Source: a bacterium
Lineage (GTDB): Bacteria; CAIWAD01
Assembly (NCBI GenBank): GCA_030429345.1
Contig: JAUIFJ010000007.1
Coordinates: forward strand, 62,001-126,000
Direction of reading: 5' to 3'
Length of the DNA: 64,000 bases
The translations under genes and the position numbers were made by a program. Each line of letters starts with the position of its first letter. Position 1 is the first letter of the stretch. Shown one piece after another: positions 17,706 through 26,428 of this stretch. The notes beneath the pieces were generated by a model. That model made no database searches. It had not been told where the DNA came from and saw nothing but the letters and a program-made list of their open reading frames with translations.

Positions 17706-18776
17706 TTATAGAGGCTCGTGCCAACCGCGCTGCTTCAGGTCCTCGATCACGGCCCGCACCTCCTGGTCCGCGTCCATGCGGCAGACCAGCAGGGCGTCCT
17801 CCGTATCGATGACGATGGTGTTCTCCATGCCCACCAGGGCGATCACGCGCTCCTCGCCTCCTTCCACCAGGCAGCCCCTGCTGCGCACCAGCACCACCTG
17901 CCCCGTGGCGGCGTTTCCTTCCGGATCCTGCTCGCGCATGCCGTGGAGGGCCTGCCAGGTGCCGACATCGCTCCAGGGAAAAGTGGAGGAAATCACGGCT
18001 ACGCGGTCCTTCTCGCGGGAGGCCGGTTCCATGAGGCCCACGTCGATGCTCAAGGAAGGCAGGTTGGCGAAGGTCTCTTCCAGCGCCTGCGGGAAGGCCG
18101 GATTTCCCGTGGGGGGCAGGGCCTGCAGGGGCTGGTGGATCTGGGGGCAGTGCCGCTCCATGCCCTGCAGCAGGCTATGGCACTGCCAGACGAAAATGCC
18201 ACTGTTCCAGAAGTACTCGCCGCTGGCCAGGTACTCCAGGGCCTGCTCCCGCCGCGGCTTTTCATGGAAACTGATCACCGGCCGCGCGCCCTCGCCCTTC
18301 GCGGCGCGAATATAGCCGTAGCCGGTTTCGGGGCGGTCCGGCTGAATGCCGATGGTCAGCAGCCGCCCGTCCCTGCTGGCCCGCACCGCCTGCTGCAGGC
18401 AGTCGCGGAAGGCCGCGTCGTCTCCGATGTAGTGGTCCGCGGGCAGGCAGATCATGCTCGCCTGCGGATCCCGGCGCTGCAGCACTGTCGCCGCCAGGGC
18501 GATGCAGGGGGCCGTGTTGCGTCCCGCCGGCTCCAGCAGCAGGTTCTCCTGCGGCAGCCAGGGAAGCAGTTTCCGGCAGATCGGCTCGTGGATCCCGCTG
18601 CCGACGACCAGGATCGCCTCGTCGGGCAGCCAGCTGCGCAGGCGTTCGCAGGTCGCCTCGATCATCGACTGTCCGCCGATCAGGGGCAGGAACTGCTTGG
18701 GCCGTGTGACACGGCTGCGCGGCCAGAACCGGCTGCCGATGCCCCCGGCCATGATGACGGCGTATACATGCTCCAT
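17706..18776 (-). CDS. manC: Mannose-1-phosphate guanylyltransferase
   Basis: The protein is 356 aa, the single-domain bacterial form without a fused phosphomannose isomerase domain. The nucleotide-binding start VIMAGGIGSRFWPRSRVTRPKQ is the GMP/nucleotidyltransferase signature (GGxGxRxxPxS...PK). LEPAGRNTAPCIALAA and FEKP-like FHEKP are further family motifs. It makes GDP-mannose from mannose-1-phosphate and GTP for polysaccharide or glycoprotein glycans. It directly abuts the lipoprotein gene (0 bp gap) and is the last gene of the nucleotide-sugar cluster. Confidence 0.95.
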   Translation of the reverse strand: MEHVYAVIMAGGIGSRFWPRSRVTRPKQFLPLIGGQSMIEATCERLRSWLPDEAILVVGSGIHEPICRKLLPWLPQENLLLEPAGRNTAPCIALAATVLQRRDPQASMICLPADHYIGDDAAFRDCLQQAVRASRDGRLLTIGIQPDRPETGYGYIRAAKGEGARPVISFHEKPRREQALEYLASGEYFWNSGIFVWQCHSLLQGMERHCPQIHQPLQALPPTGNPAFPQALEETFANLPSLSIDVGLMEPASREKDRVAVISSTFPWSDVGTWQALHGMREQDPEGNAATGQVVLVRSRGCLVEGGEERVIALVGMENTIVIDTEDALLVCRMDADQEVRAVIEDLKQRGWHEPL

Positions 18777-20369
18777 TCAGCGCACCTCCGGGGGGATCTC
18801 AAGGCGAATGTTGTCCTGGGTCCAGCCGGGCAGGACTTCCAGGCTGTCCAGGTCCAGGTCCAGCCAGGGTTCGGCGTGGGCCCAGGGACGCAGGCTGCCC
18901 GGACTCCAGCGGCCGTCCCCGTCACGGTCTTCGTAGAGGGCCAGCCGCAGCAGGCCTCCGGGCAGGCCCTCGAAGCGCATGGTTGCGGACAGTGCTTGTT
19001 CCTGCAACAGGCTGTCGCCCTTCAGGGCCGCCAGCATCCAGGGGCCGTTGGCCGCGCGGTCGCTGTGCAGTTCCAGGCTGCCCAGCGAAGGCGCGCGAAA
19101 GGCCTGCAGCGGAAAGCGGAGGGTGCTGTCCGGCCAGCTGCGCCCCCACAGGTCCCGCAGCAGGCCTTCGCCGATGAACAGGGTGTCCGCCCGCGGTCGT
19201 TGCGGCGGGGAGGCCCAGCGCAGGGTCCAGCTGTCCTCGAAGCGAGGCCGAATGGAAAGACTGTCCGCGCCGCTCTTGAGCCAGGCCTGGCCATAGGCCT
19301 GGCGCTCCATGGCGAAGCCGCTTTGCCAGCGGAAGTCCCCCCGCTGATCCGGTCCCGCATCCCGCTCCCAGCGCTGGAAGGCCGAGAGGCTGTCCAGGCT
19401 TCCGCGGAAGCTCAGGGTATCTCCGCCCGCGCTAAGAACGTAGGGCAGGCTGTCCAGCAGGCTGCAGAGCAGCTGATAGCGCCCGGCTTCCACTTCGCGC
19501 ACCTCCAGCAGCTGGGCGAAGCGCCCCAGGCTGTCCTGCAGCTGGAAGAGGCGCAGCAGTCCCGCAGGGCCGGGGTCCTCGCGGAAATCGAGCAGGGCCT
19601 GCAGTTCCAGGTGCCGGCGGTCGACGGCTTGCACACTCAGCAGGTTGAGGCTGTCAAGAGAGACCTGCGCCAGGCGCATGCCCAGGCTGCGGCCTTCAAT
19701 GCGCGGGTGCGGGTCATGGTCGCCGGTGGCCGCCCGTTCATCGGGATAGTCCCAACGGCGATTGCCGTTGCGGTCGTCAAAGGCCAGCACGCGAAAGGGG
19801 GTTTCCGGCAGATGGCTGAAGCGGAAGTCCCCGCTCGGCGCGGCGCGAGTCTGCCAGGGGGCGCCGGCGAAGGGGGGCGTGGAGGACGAGTCCAGCGGCC
19901 AGGCCCAGAGCAGCGGACGCGCTTCTTCATCCAGGCCGCTGAGCCGGCCCTTGAACTCGAAGGAGTCGATGCGGCTGCCCGTGCTGAAGGCCAGCTGCAG
20001 GGAGCGCTCCATGGGATTGCCGCTCAGGTCGCTCAGGCCGCTGCCCAGTTCGAGCACATAGGTCCGGTTCGGGTCCAGCGCTTCGCTGAGGCTCAGCTTC
20101 AAGCGCCGCCCGAACCACGTCAGCTCGAAGTCGCCCGGGTGTTCCGGGCTGAGACGCAGTTCCGAGGCGACCTGGGAACGGTTGACATACTCATCGAAAA
20201 GGAAGCGGAAGGTTGGGCGCAGGGGCTGGTTGAGGCTGCCGCTGGCCGGCTGCATCTCGAGCAGCTGCGGACCTTCCTCGTCGGGCGGACCGCCGGGCGG
20301 GGCCTCGATGCGGGCGCAGGCCACCAGGAGCGCCAGCAGCAGAAGGCGCGCCGGACGCACCTCAGGCAT
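18777..20369 (-). CDS. Ig-like (SbsA-type) domain lipoprotein
   Basis: The protein is about 530 aa from ATG 20369, which overlaps the uxs stop. The lipobox is LLVACA near residue 16. Residues about 30-125 form a bacterial Ig-like domain ([40 protein letters not shown]). Two Asp/Asn-rich loops, [15 protein letters not shown] and [13 protein letters not shown], resemble calcium-binding EF/dockerin-like turns. Lipoproteins of this architecture are common in Bacteroidota and relatives, but their function is not settled. Its place within a nucleotide-sugar operon suggests a surface polysaccharide or envelope role, by inference only. Confidence 0.75.
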   Translation of the reverse strand: MPEVRPARLLLLALLVACARIEAPPGGPPDEEGPQLLEMQPASGSLNQPLRPTFRFLFDEYVNRSQVASELRLSPEHPGDFELTWFGRRLKLSLSEALDPNRTYVLELGSGLSDLSGNPMERSLQLAFSTGSRIDSFEFKGRLSGLDEEARPLLWAWPLDSSSTPPFAGAPWQTRAAPSGDFRFSHLPETPFRVLAFDDRNGNRRWDYPDERAATGDHDPHPRIEGRSLGMRLAQVSLDSLNLLSVQAVDRRHLELQALLDFREDPGPAGLLRLFQLQDSLGRFAQLLEVREVEAGRYQLLCSLLDSLPYVLSAGGDTLSFRGSLDSLSAFQRWERDAGPDQRGDFRWQSGFAMERQAYGQAWLKSGADSLSIRPRFEDSWTLRWASPPQRPRADTLFIGEGLLRDLWGRSWPDSTLRFPLQAFRAPSLGSLELHSDRAANGPWMLAALKGDSLLQEQALSATMRFEGLPGGLLRLALYEDRDGDGRWSPGSLRPWAHAEPWLDLDLDSLEVLPGWTQDNIRLEIPPEVR

Positions 20370-21303
20370 GGCTGTCCGCCAGGGCCTCGCGGAAATAGGC
20401 AATGGTCCGCTCCAGGCCTTCTTCCAGCGGAATCTTCGGCTCCCAGTCCAGCAGGGCCTTGGCGCGGCGAATATCGGGTTGCCGGACCTTGGGGTCATCC
20501 GCCGGAAGGGGACGCTTGCCGATCTTCGATGAGCTTCCGGTCTGCCCGATCACCAGGTCGGCCAGCTGGCGAATGGTGAACTCGCGCGGATTGCCCATGT
20601 TGATCGGCCCATGCTCCTCTTCCTGGGCCATCATGCGCATCATGCCCTCAACCAGGTCATCCACGTACTGGAAACTGCGCGTCTGCTCGCCGTCCCCGTA
20701 GAGGGTGATCTCCTCGTTCTTCAGGGCCTGCAGGATGAAGTTGCTGACCACGCGGCCGTCATCCAGCGCCATGCGCGGGCCATAGGTGTTGAAGATGCGC
20801 ACGACGCGAATGTCTACACGGTTCTGGCGCAGGTAGTCGAAGAACAGGGTTTCCGCGACACGCTTGCCCTCGTCGTAACACGAACGCAGGCCGATGGGAT
20901 TGACATTGCCCGTATACTCCTCGGGCTGCGGATGAACCTGGGGATCGCCGTAGACCTCGCTGGTGGAGGCCTGCAGAATGCGCGCGCCGACCCGCTTGGC
21001 CAGCCCGAGCATGTTGATCGCGCCCATCACGCTGGTCTTGACTGTCTTCACCGGATTGACCTGGTAGTGCACCGGCGAGGCCGGGCAGGCCAGGTTGTAG
21101 ATCTGGTCCACTTCGAGCAGGATCGGCTGAATGATGTCATGCCGCAGCAGCTCGAAGCGGTGATGGTCGATCAGGTGATCCACGTTGCGCTTGCTGCCGG
21201 TGAAGTAGTTGTCCAGGCAGATCACGTCCTGCCCCTCGTCGACGAGGCGCGTGCAGAGGTGGCTGCCGATGAAACCGGCTCCGCCGGTGACCAGAATGCG
21301 CAT
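20362..21303 (-). CDS. uxs: UDP-glucuronate decarboxylase (UDP-xylose synthase), SDR family
   Basis: The protein is 313 aa. The Rossmann start is [15 protein letters not shown], and the active site shows [18 protein letters not shown] and [11 protein letters not shown] (YxxxK). [20 protein letters not shown] is characteristic of the UXS group rather than of GalE. It converts UDP-glucuronate to UDP-xylose. It sits 21 bp downstream of the UDP-glucose dehydrogenase gene that makes its substrate, so the two form a clear two-step pathway. Confidence 0.93.
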   Translation of the reverse strand: MRILVTGGAGFIGSHLCTRLVDEGQDVICLDNYFTGSKRNVDHLIDHHRFELLRHDIIQPILLEVDQIYNLACPASPVHYQVNPVKTVKTSVMGAINMLGLAKRVGARILQASTSEVYGDPQVHPQPEEYTGNVNPIGLRSCYDEGKRVAETLFFDYLRQNRVDIRVVRIFNTYGPRMALDDGRVVSNFILQALKNEEITLYGDGEQTRSFQYVDDLVEGMMRMMAQEEEHGPINMGNPREFTIRQLADLVIGQTGSSSKIGKRPLPADDPKVRQPDIRRAKALLDWEPKIPLEEGLERTIAYFREALADSHA

Positions 21304-21324
21304 GCGGATCTCCCGGAACTGGGT

Positions 21325-22635
21325 TCAGGCCTTGTTGGGACGGCCGATGGAATGGTACTGGAAGCCCCGTTCCGCCATGGCCTCGGGGCGGTAGATGTTG
21401 CGTCCGTCGAAGACCAGCGGCTCGGCGAGCGTATCACGCATGCGCCCGAAATCCGGTGTGCGGAAGTCGCTCCATTCCGTGGCGATCAGCAGGGCATCCG
21501 CACCGGAGAGCGCCTCGTACTGGTCCTTCACGAAGGTCACACGGTCCCCGAGCAGCCGCCGCGCGTAGTCCATGGCTTCCGGGTCGAAGCAGCGGAAGGT
21601 GGCGCCGTGTTCCATCAGGCCGGCAATGATCTCCAGGGAGGGCGCTTCCCGCATGTCGTCGGTGCGCGGCTTGAAGGCCAGGCCCCAGAGGGCGAAGGTC
21701 TTGCCCTTGACCTCGCCCTTGTAGTGTTGCAGGACCATCTCCACCAGGCGTCGTTTCTGCGTGGCGTTGACCGCCTCGACGGACTTGAGGATCTGGAAGT
21801 CGTAGTCGTACTCGCCGGCCGTATGGATGATGGCCTTGACGTCCTTGGGAAAGCAGCTGCCGCCGTAGCCGACGCCGGGAAAGAGGAACTGGGTGCCGAT
21901 GCGGCTGTCGCTGCCGATACCCTGGCGCACTTCGTCCACGTTGGCGCCCACCCGGTCGCAGAGGGTCGCGATCTCGTTCATGAAGGAGATCTTGGTCGCC
22001 AGCATGGAATTGGCGGCGTACTTGGTCAGCTCGGCGCTGCGCACGCCCATCATCAGGACCGGGTGCCCCGTGCGGACGAAGGGGGCATAGAGCTGCTGCA
22101 TGATTTTACGCGCCCGCTCGCTGTCCGCGCCGACGACCACGCGATCAGGCTTGAGGAAGTCATTGAGGGCCGCGCCTTCCTTGAGGAATTCCGGATTGCT
22201 GACCACATCGAATTCCTCGTCGCAGACCGATGCCACCACCTCGCGCACCTTGTCCGCCGTGCCGACGGGCACCGTGCTCTTGTCGACAATGATCGTATAG
22301 CCCTTCATGGACTGGCCGATCTCGCGGGCAGCCTCCAACACGTGCTGCAGGTCGGCGCTGCCGTCCTCGTCGGGCGGAGTGCCGACAGCAATGAAGACCA
22401 CGTCGGCGCGAGCAACCGAAGGCGCGCTTTCGGTAGCGAAGGACAGGCGTCCGTTGGCCACCACCCGGTCCAGCATTTCCTTCAGGCCGGGTTCATAAAT
22501 CGGGATGATGCCCCGCTGCAGGTCCTGGATCTTGGTTTCGTCCACATCAACGCAGACCACTTCGTTGCCGACTTCGGCGAAACAGACTCCTACCACCAGG
22601 CCTACATAGCCGGTGCCGATGACCGTCAGTTTCAT
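21325..22635 (-). CDS. ugd: UDP-glucose 6-dehydrogenase
   Basis: The protein is about 436 aa from ATG 22635, preceded by AGAGGT. The NAD-binding start is [20 protein letters not shown]. The catalytic cysteine lies in [14 protein letters not shown], and [10 protein letters not shown] and [16 protein letters not shown] are family signatures. It oxidises UDP-glucose to UDP-glucuronate, the substrate of the following decarboxylase. The leader contains two GC-rich hairpins (22659-22673 and 22693-22712). Confidence 0.96.
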   Translation of the reverse strand: MKLTVIGTGYVGLVVGVCFAEVGNEVVCVDVDETKIQDLQRGIIPIYEPGLKEMLDRVVANGRLSFATESAPSVARADVVFIAVGTPPDEDGSADLQHVLEAAREIGQSMKGYTIIVDKSTVPVGTADKVREVVASVCDEEFDVVSNPEFLKEGAALNDFLKPDRVVVGADSERARKIMQQLYAPFVRTGHPVLMMGVRSAELTKYAANSMLATKISFMNEIATLCDRVGANVDEVRQGIGSDSRIGTQFLFPGVGYGGSCFPKDVKAIIHTAGEYDYDFQILKSVEAVNATQKRRLVEMVLQHYKGEVKGKTFALWGLAFKPRTDDMREAPSLEIIAGLMEHGATFRCFDPEAMDYARRLLGDRVTFVKDQYEALSGADALLIATEWSDFRTPDFGRMRDTLAEPLVFDGRNIYRPEAMAERGFQYHSIGRPNKA

Positions 22636-22658
22636 TCGGAAACCTCTACTGGTTGGAT

Positions 22659-22712
22659 GCGCCGGAAAGGCGCCGGTTGTGCATGAGCGGAAGCGGGCGC
22701 GTGGGCGCCCGC
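22659..22712 (-). promoter_or_regulatory. Two GC-rich hairpins in the ugd leader
   Basis: GCGGGCGC-GTGG-GCGCCCGC (22693-22712) and GCGCC-GGAAA-GGCGC (22659-22673) are written as on the plus strand. They sit between the upstream operon terminator and the ugd start. They may be leader structures or extra termination hairpins; neither is followed by a U-run on the minus strand. Confidence 0.3.
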
Positions 22713-22756
22713 AAAATGGAATGCAAAGGTAAGGAAGAGCACCTGCATTTTCGAAC

Positions 22757-22780
22757 AAAGGGGCCCCGAAGGACCCCTTT
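22757..22780 (-). terminator. Terminator of the glmS-to-anti-sigma operon
   Basis: A hairpin with arms AAAGGGGCC and GGACCCCTTT around a CCGAA loop lies 31 bp past the stop of the putative anti-sigma gene. The transcript ends CCCCUUUGUU on the minus strand. Confidence 0.65.
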
Positions 22781-22811
22781 TCAGTGCGAATGCATCACGA
22801 AAAACGGGAAG

Positions 22812-23360
22812 CTAGTCGCGTCCCTCGCGCAGGGTGCTGACCGACTGCAGGTCGTCGGGCCGGCTGGCCTCGCGCAGGCTGTCGGCGCTCAGCGTGTCCT
22901 GGAAGCTGGCGTAGGACCGGGTAGCCAGCACGCCGGTTGCCGGAGCGCTTTCGGCAGGCGCTTCCGGCCGAAGACCGGCGTCGTCGGCCACTTCCGCGGG
23001 CTGCATGCCCGGCCGTCCGGCAAAAACGAACAGAAGGGCTGCCGCGGCTCCCGTAAGCAGCAATGCGCTGCCCCGGCCCCAGAAGCCCTTCTCCGGTCGA
23101 ATCACCTGTGCGGGCGCATCTTCGCCCTGCGGTTCTTCCATTGCCCGGGCCAGGCGCTCTTTCAGGCTTTCTTCAAAACCCGCGGGCACCATCGGGCGAT
23201 CCTCCTGCAGGCAGCGACGCAGGGCGCTCACCTCCTCCCATTCGGCGCGCAGCTCCCCGCTGCCTTCCAGCAGTTGCTGCATGCGCGAGTGGTCGGGAAA
23301 ATCTTCCCCTTCCGCCAGCCAGTCCCAGAGGTGTGAAACAAAGAAATCGCGATCGTTCAT
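22812..23360 (-). CDS. Putative anti-sigma factor, single-pass membrane protein
   Basis: The 182-aa protein has an N-terminal cytoplasmic helical part (DFFVSHLWDWLAEGEDFPDH, SALRRCLQEDRPMVPAGFEE). One membrane segment lies near residues 97-113 (GSALLLTGAAAALLFVF), followed by a low-complexity periplasmic tail. It starts 4 bp after the ECF sigma gene, the classical sigma/anti-sigma arrangement. The zinc-binding HxxxCxxC of ZAS anti-sigma factors is missing, so it would be an RseA-like or unrelated type. The assignment rests on topology and position, not on a sequence signature. Confidence 0.6.
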   Translation of the reverse strand: MNDRDFFVSHLWDWLAEGEDFPDHSRMQQLLEGSGELRAEWEEVSALRRCLQEDRPMVPAGFEESLKERLARAMEEPQGEDAPAQVIRPEKGFWGRGSALLLTGAAAALLFVFAGRPGMQPAEVADDAGLRPEAPAESAPATGVLATRSYASFQDTLSADSLREASRPDDLQSVSTLREGRD

Positions 23361-23363
23361 CGG

Positions 23364-23936
23364 CTAGTCCCCGACATAATCTGCCAACAGTTGCCTCAGC
23401 CGCCCCCGCGCCCGGTTGACCCGGCTCTTCACGGTACCCAGCGGCACTCCGAGGACTTCAACAATCTCTTCATAGGAAAGTTCCTGCATTTCGCGCAGGA
23501 GGATCACTTCCCTGAATTCTTCGGGCAGTTTTTCCATGGCGGCGCGCACGGCCTCGACAGTCATCTTGCCCGCCACTTCCAGGTCCACGTCCCTTTTTGG
23601 ATCACGCAGCTCGCGCGGCTTGTCGTCGTCGCGATCGGTTTCCAGGTCCTGCAGGGGCATGCGGTTCTGTTTGCGCATGTGGCTGCGCACCAGGTTGGCG
23701 GCAATGGTGTAGATCCAGGTGCTGAACTTGGCGATGGTGCGGTAGCTCATGCGGTGCACATAGAGCCGCATGAAGGTTTCCTGCAGCAGGTCCTCGGCCG
23801 TCTGGCCGTTGCGGACCATGCGCAGGATGAAGGCATAGAGCCGATCCTTGAAACGCCGGACGAGCTCGTCGTAGCACTCCATGTCCCCGGCCTGCAGCTT
23901 GAGCATGACCTCTTCGTCGCTTAAGGACTTCAGCAT
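23364..23936 (-). CDS. ECF-type RNA polymerase sigma factor
   Basis: The protein is about 190 aa from ATG 23936; an in-frame GTG lies 6 nt upstream. Region 2 reads YDELVRRFKDRLYAFILRMV, then NGQTAEDLLQETFMRLY and FSTWIYTIAANLVRSHMRKQ. Region 4 is LPEEFREVILLREMQELSYE and IVEVLGVPLGTVKSRVNRAR. This is the RpoE/SigW-like class, often responding to envelope stress. Its start overlaps the holA stop and the putative anti-sigma gene follows, so it would be co-expressed with the cell-wall operon and possibly feed back on it. Confidence 0.93.
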   Translation of the reverse strand: MLKSLSDEEVMLKLQAGDMECYDELVRRFKDRLYAFILRMVRNGQTAEDLLQETFMRLYVHRMSYRTIAKFSTWIYTIAANLVRSHMRKQNRMPLQDLETDRDDDKPRELRDPKRDVDLEVAGKMTVEAVRAAMEKLPEEFREVILLREMQELSYEEIVEVLGVPLGTVKSRVNRARGRLRQLLADYVGD

Positions 23937-24898
23937 CGACACAGTTCCACCACCAGTTGACTCAAGCGGACCTTCGCCGGCAGCGCTCCGCCGCCCTTCA
24001 GGTCCATGTCTGTATCACGAATCATTCGGCTGGCCCGCGAAAGGGAGGCCGGCTGCCAGCCGCGAATCTGCTTCAGCAGATTGCCGGCCTGCCAGTCACC
24101 CCGCAAACCCAGGGCGCGGGTCATTTCCGCGCGATTGCTCCCGAACTGCGAGGCCAGCCAGGCCCTGCCGAAGGAGCGCGCCATGGCGCCCGTCAGCATG
24201 AACTCCATGGACGGCAATTGTAGCAACTCCTTCAGGATGCCGCAGGCCACGCGCGCATCGCGGGCGAAAACAGCGTCGATCAGGTTCCAGACGCTGTAGT
24301 TGGCCGGCATGCCCAGCACCGTGGCCAGGTCCTCGTCCTCGACCTTGTTGCGGCCATCCGACTGGACCAGCAGGGACAGCTTCTCCATTTCGCCGCTCAC
24401 CTGGCGCAGGCCGGCGCCCTCCAGGTGCATGGCCAGGCTGCGGGCGATCTCCCGCGGCAGCTCGATCCCTTCCCCGGCCAGTCGCCGGCTCATCCATTCA
24501 GGCAGCTCGTGCACGCTCGGTCGACTGAACTCCTCGCTTCCCGGCGCCTTGACCAGCTTTTTCCAGAGGGATTTGCGCTTGTCCGGCTTGGCGCAGCAGA
24601 GCACCAGGCAGGTGGAGGGACTGGGAGCCCGCGAGTATTTCTCCAGATCCCGCAGCAGGGCGGCGCTGGCGCGTTCCATGCCCTTCAGCACCACCAGTCG
24701 CTGATCACAGAGAACCGGATAGGAGCTGGCCAGGCGGAAGACCGCCTCGGGCTGGACCTCTTCGGCCAGGAAGACGTCCTGGTTGAAATCCCTGGCGCTC
24801 TCGGGCACCACGGTTTCCAGCAGTTCCGCCAGGCGGGCTTCCAGCAGGAAGTCCTCTTCGCCGAAGAGCAGCTTGATCGGCGGGGCGAGTTCAGGCAC
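23930..24898 (-). CDS. holA: DNA polymerase III subunit delta
   Basis: The protein is 322 aa. The start PIKLLFGEEDFLLEARLAEL is the HolA opening. VVLKGMERASAALLRDLEKY and LCCAKPDKRKSLWKKL match the AAA-like clamp-loader core, and a C-terminal helical collar follows (VWNLIDAVFARDARVACGIL). Delta opens the beta clamp in the clamp-loader complex. It overlaps the amidotransferase gene upstream by 8 bp and the ECF gene downstream by 7 bp. Its presence in an envelope operon is a matter of arrangement rather than shared function. Confidence 0.9.
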   Translation of the reverse strand: MPELAPPIKLLFGEEDFLLEARLAELLETVVPESARDFNQDVFLAEEVQPEAVFRLASSYPVLCDQRLVVLKGMERASAALLRDLEKYSRAPSPSTCLVLCCAKPDKRKSLWKKLVKAPGSEEFSRPSVHELPEWMSRRLAGEGIELPREIARSLAMHLEGAGLRQVSGEMEKLSLLVQSDGRNKVEDEDLATVLGMPANYSVWNLIDAVFARDARVACGILKELLQLPSMEFMLTGAMARSFGRAWLASQFGSNRAEMTRALGLRGDWQAGNLLKQIRGWQPASLSRASRMIRDTDMDLKGGGALPAKVRLSQLVVELCRC

Positions 24899-25634
24899 GA
24901 GGGCCTCCGCAGGCCTGGAGAAATTCTTCCATCAGCACCTGGCTGGGCAGATCTTCGTGCATGCGTTCGGGATGCCATTGCACGGCGCGCAGCCAGCGGC
25001 CCTCGTCCTGCAGGCGCAGGGCCTCGACGACCCGGTCCTCGTCTTCCTGCCGCGCCACCACGCAAAGGTCACGCCCCAGGTCGCGCACGGCCTGGTGGTG
25101 GGTGCTGTTGACGGCAAAGCAGCGCGGCAGGCCCTCGCCCAGGCTGCAGTCCTCTTCCAGGCGGACCCGGTGGACGCCGCTCCAGGGTGCGTCGGGGCGG
25201 TCATGTCCCTGAATGCCCAGGTCTTCTTCCAGGTCCTGCCACAGGCTGCCGCCCAGGCTGACATTGATCTGCTGCAGCCCGCGGCAGATGCCCAGCACCG
25301 GCAGCCGGCGCTGCAGGGCGGCATGCAGCGCCTCATGCTCGAAGCGGGTGCGGCGGGCCTGCTCGGGGTCCGCCGCGGAACGGCCCAGCGTGCCTTCGCT
25401 CGCCGCCGGCAGCTCCAGGTCGGCGCCACCGCTCAGCACAAGGCCGTCCAGCCTCGGAAGCAGGTCAGACAGGTAGTCCAGCGCCCGATTGGGCAGCAGC
25501 ACCGGAATACCGCCGTAGTGCGCCACGTAGCGCGAATAGCTCTCGGTCTGGAAATCGAGCACATAGCCGGGCTTGAACTCGCGGTCCCTTTCGCCGTTGA
25601 CGGCCAGGCTGATGCCGATCAGGGGAGCGCTCAC
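24891..25634 (-). CDS. Gamma-glutamyl-gamma-aminobutyrate hydrolase family (peptidase C26) protein
   Basis: The protein is 247 aa. It is a class I glutamine amidotransferase-like fold with the nucleophile in PVLGICRGLQQINVSLGGSL and the catalytic His-Glu in AVQWHPERMHEDL. LVLSGGADLELP is the oxyanion region. Relatives such as PuuD hydrolyse gamma-glutamyl-GABA or other gamma-glutamyl amides. No polyamine genes are nearby, so the substrate is open. A cell-wall gamma-glutamyl peptide is conceivable given the operon partners uppP and glmS. Both ends overlap neighbours (4 bp with uppP, 8 bp with holA). Confidence 0.85.
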   Translation of the reverse strand: MSAPLIGISLAVNGERDREFKPGYVLDFQTESYSRYVAHYGGIPVLLPNRALDYLSDLLPRLDGLVLSGGADLELPAASEGTLGRSAADPEQARRTRFEHEALHAALQRRLPVLGICRGLQQINVSLGGSLWQDLEEDLGIQGHDRPDAPWSGVHRVRLEEDCSLGEGLPRCFAVNSTHHQAVRDLGRDLCVVARQEDEDRVVEALRLQDEGRWLRAVQWHPERMHEDLPSQVLMEEFLQACGGPRA

Positions 25635-26428
25635 AGGAGCCTCCAGGCCACGCTAATCCCCGCGACGATGAAACAGTAGATGGCGAACCAGGTCAGGTTG
25701 CGCTTGCGGACGGCCACCAGCAGCCATTGCAGGGCCAGATAGCCGACCACCGCCGAACTGAGGAAGCCCGCCAGCAAGGCGCCCGTTCCAATGGAAACGC
25801 CTTCCGCCGGCAGGTCGCCGAACTGCAGCAGCGCGGCGCCCAGGACGGCCGGCACGGACATCAGGAAGGAAAAGCGGGCCGCTTCGTCGGGCTTGATGCC
25901 CAGCAGCAGGCCGGCAACAATCGTGCTGCCGCTGCGGCTGATGCCGGGCAGGATCGCCGCCGATTGCGCCAGCCCCAGCAGGAAGGCCCGGGAAGGGCCG
26001 GCATCCTCGGCATGCAGTTCGCCGCGCCGGACCCGGTCGCCGACCAGCAGCACCAGTCCCGTGACCACCAGCAGGCTGCTGACGATCATCGGTCTGCTGA
26101 AGATCCCTTCGAAGAAGTCCTTGAGGGTCAATCCAATCACGGCGGTCGGCACACTGGCGGCCAGCAGCAGCAGGAAGAGGCGCCGGTGTTCGGCGTCCTT
26201 GCTGCCGGGCATCCAGCAAAGGGCCAGGCGCGCAATATCCTGGCGGTAGGCGAAGAGAATCGCCACCAGCGTGCCCAGGTGCAGGACCACTTCCAGCAGG
26301 ATGTCGTGGCCGTGCTGCAGTCCCAGCAGCTCCTGCCCCAGGACCAGGTGCCCGGAACTGGAAATGGGTAGGAACTCGGTCAGCCCCTGGACCAGTCCCA
26401 GGATGATGGTTTCCAGAATGCTGCTCAC
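25631..26428 (-). CDS. uppP: Undecaprenyl-diphosphate phosphatase
   Basis: The protein is about 265 aa from GTG 26428, which overlaps the upstream stop as GTGA. The N-terminal ILGLVQGLTEFLPISSSGHL and the later ILPGISRSGSTI are the two conserved motifs of the BacA/UppP family (E-rich region and PGxSRSG). It has seven or eight hydrophobic segments. It recycles C55-PP to the C55-P lipid carrier for peptidoglycan and polysaccharide synthesis and confers bacitracin tolerance. Confidence 0.96.
   Translation of the reverse strand: MSSILETIILGLVQGLTEFLPISSSGHLVLGQELLGLQHGHDILLEVVLHLGTLVAILFAYRQDIARLALCWMPGSKDAEHRRLFLLLLAASVPTAVIGLTLKDFFEGIFSRPMIVSSLLVVTGLVLLVGDRVRRGELHAEDAGPSRAFLLGLAQSAAILPGISRSGSTIVAGLLLGIKPDEAARFSFLMSVPAVLGAALLQFGDLPAEGVSIGTGALLAGFLSSAVVGYLALQWLLVAVRKRNLTWFAIYCFIVAGISVAWRLL

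Noticed and set aside
17718-20579. 953-aa plus-strand ORF
   Set aside because: It spans manC, the Ig-like lipoprotein and part of uxs in antisense; composition is typical of a shadow frame.
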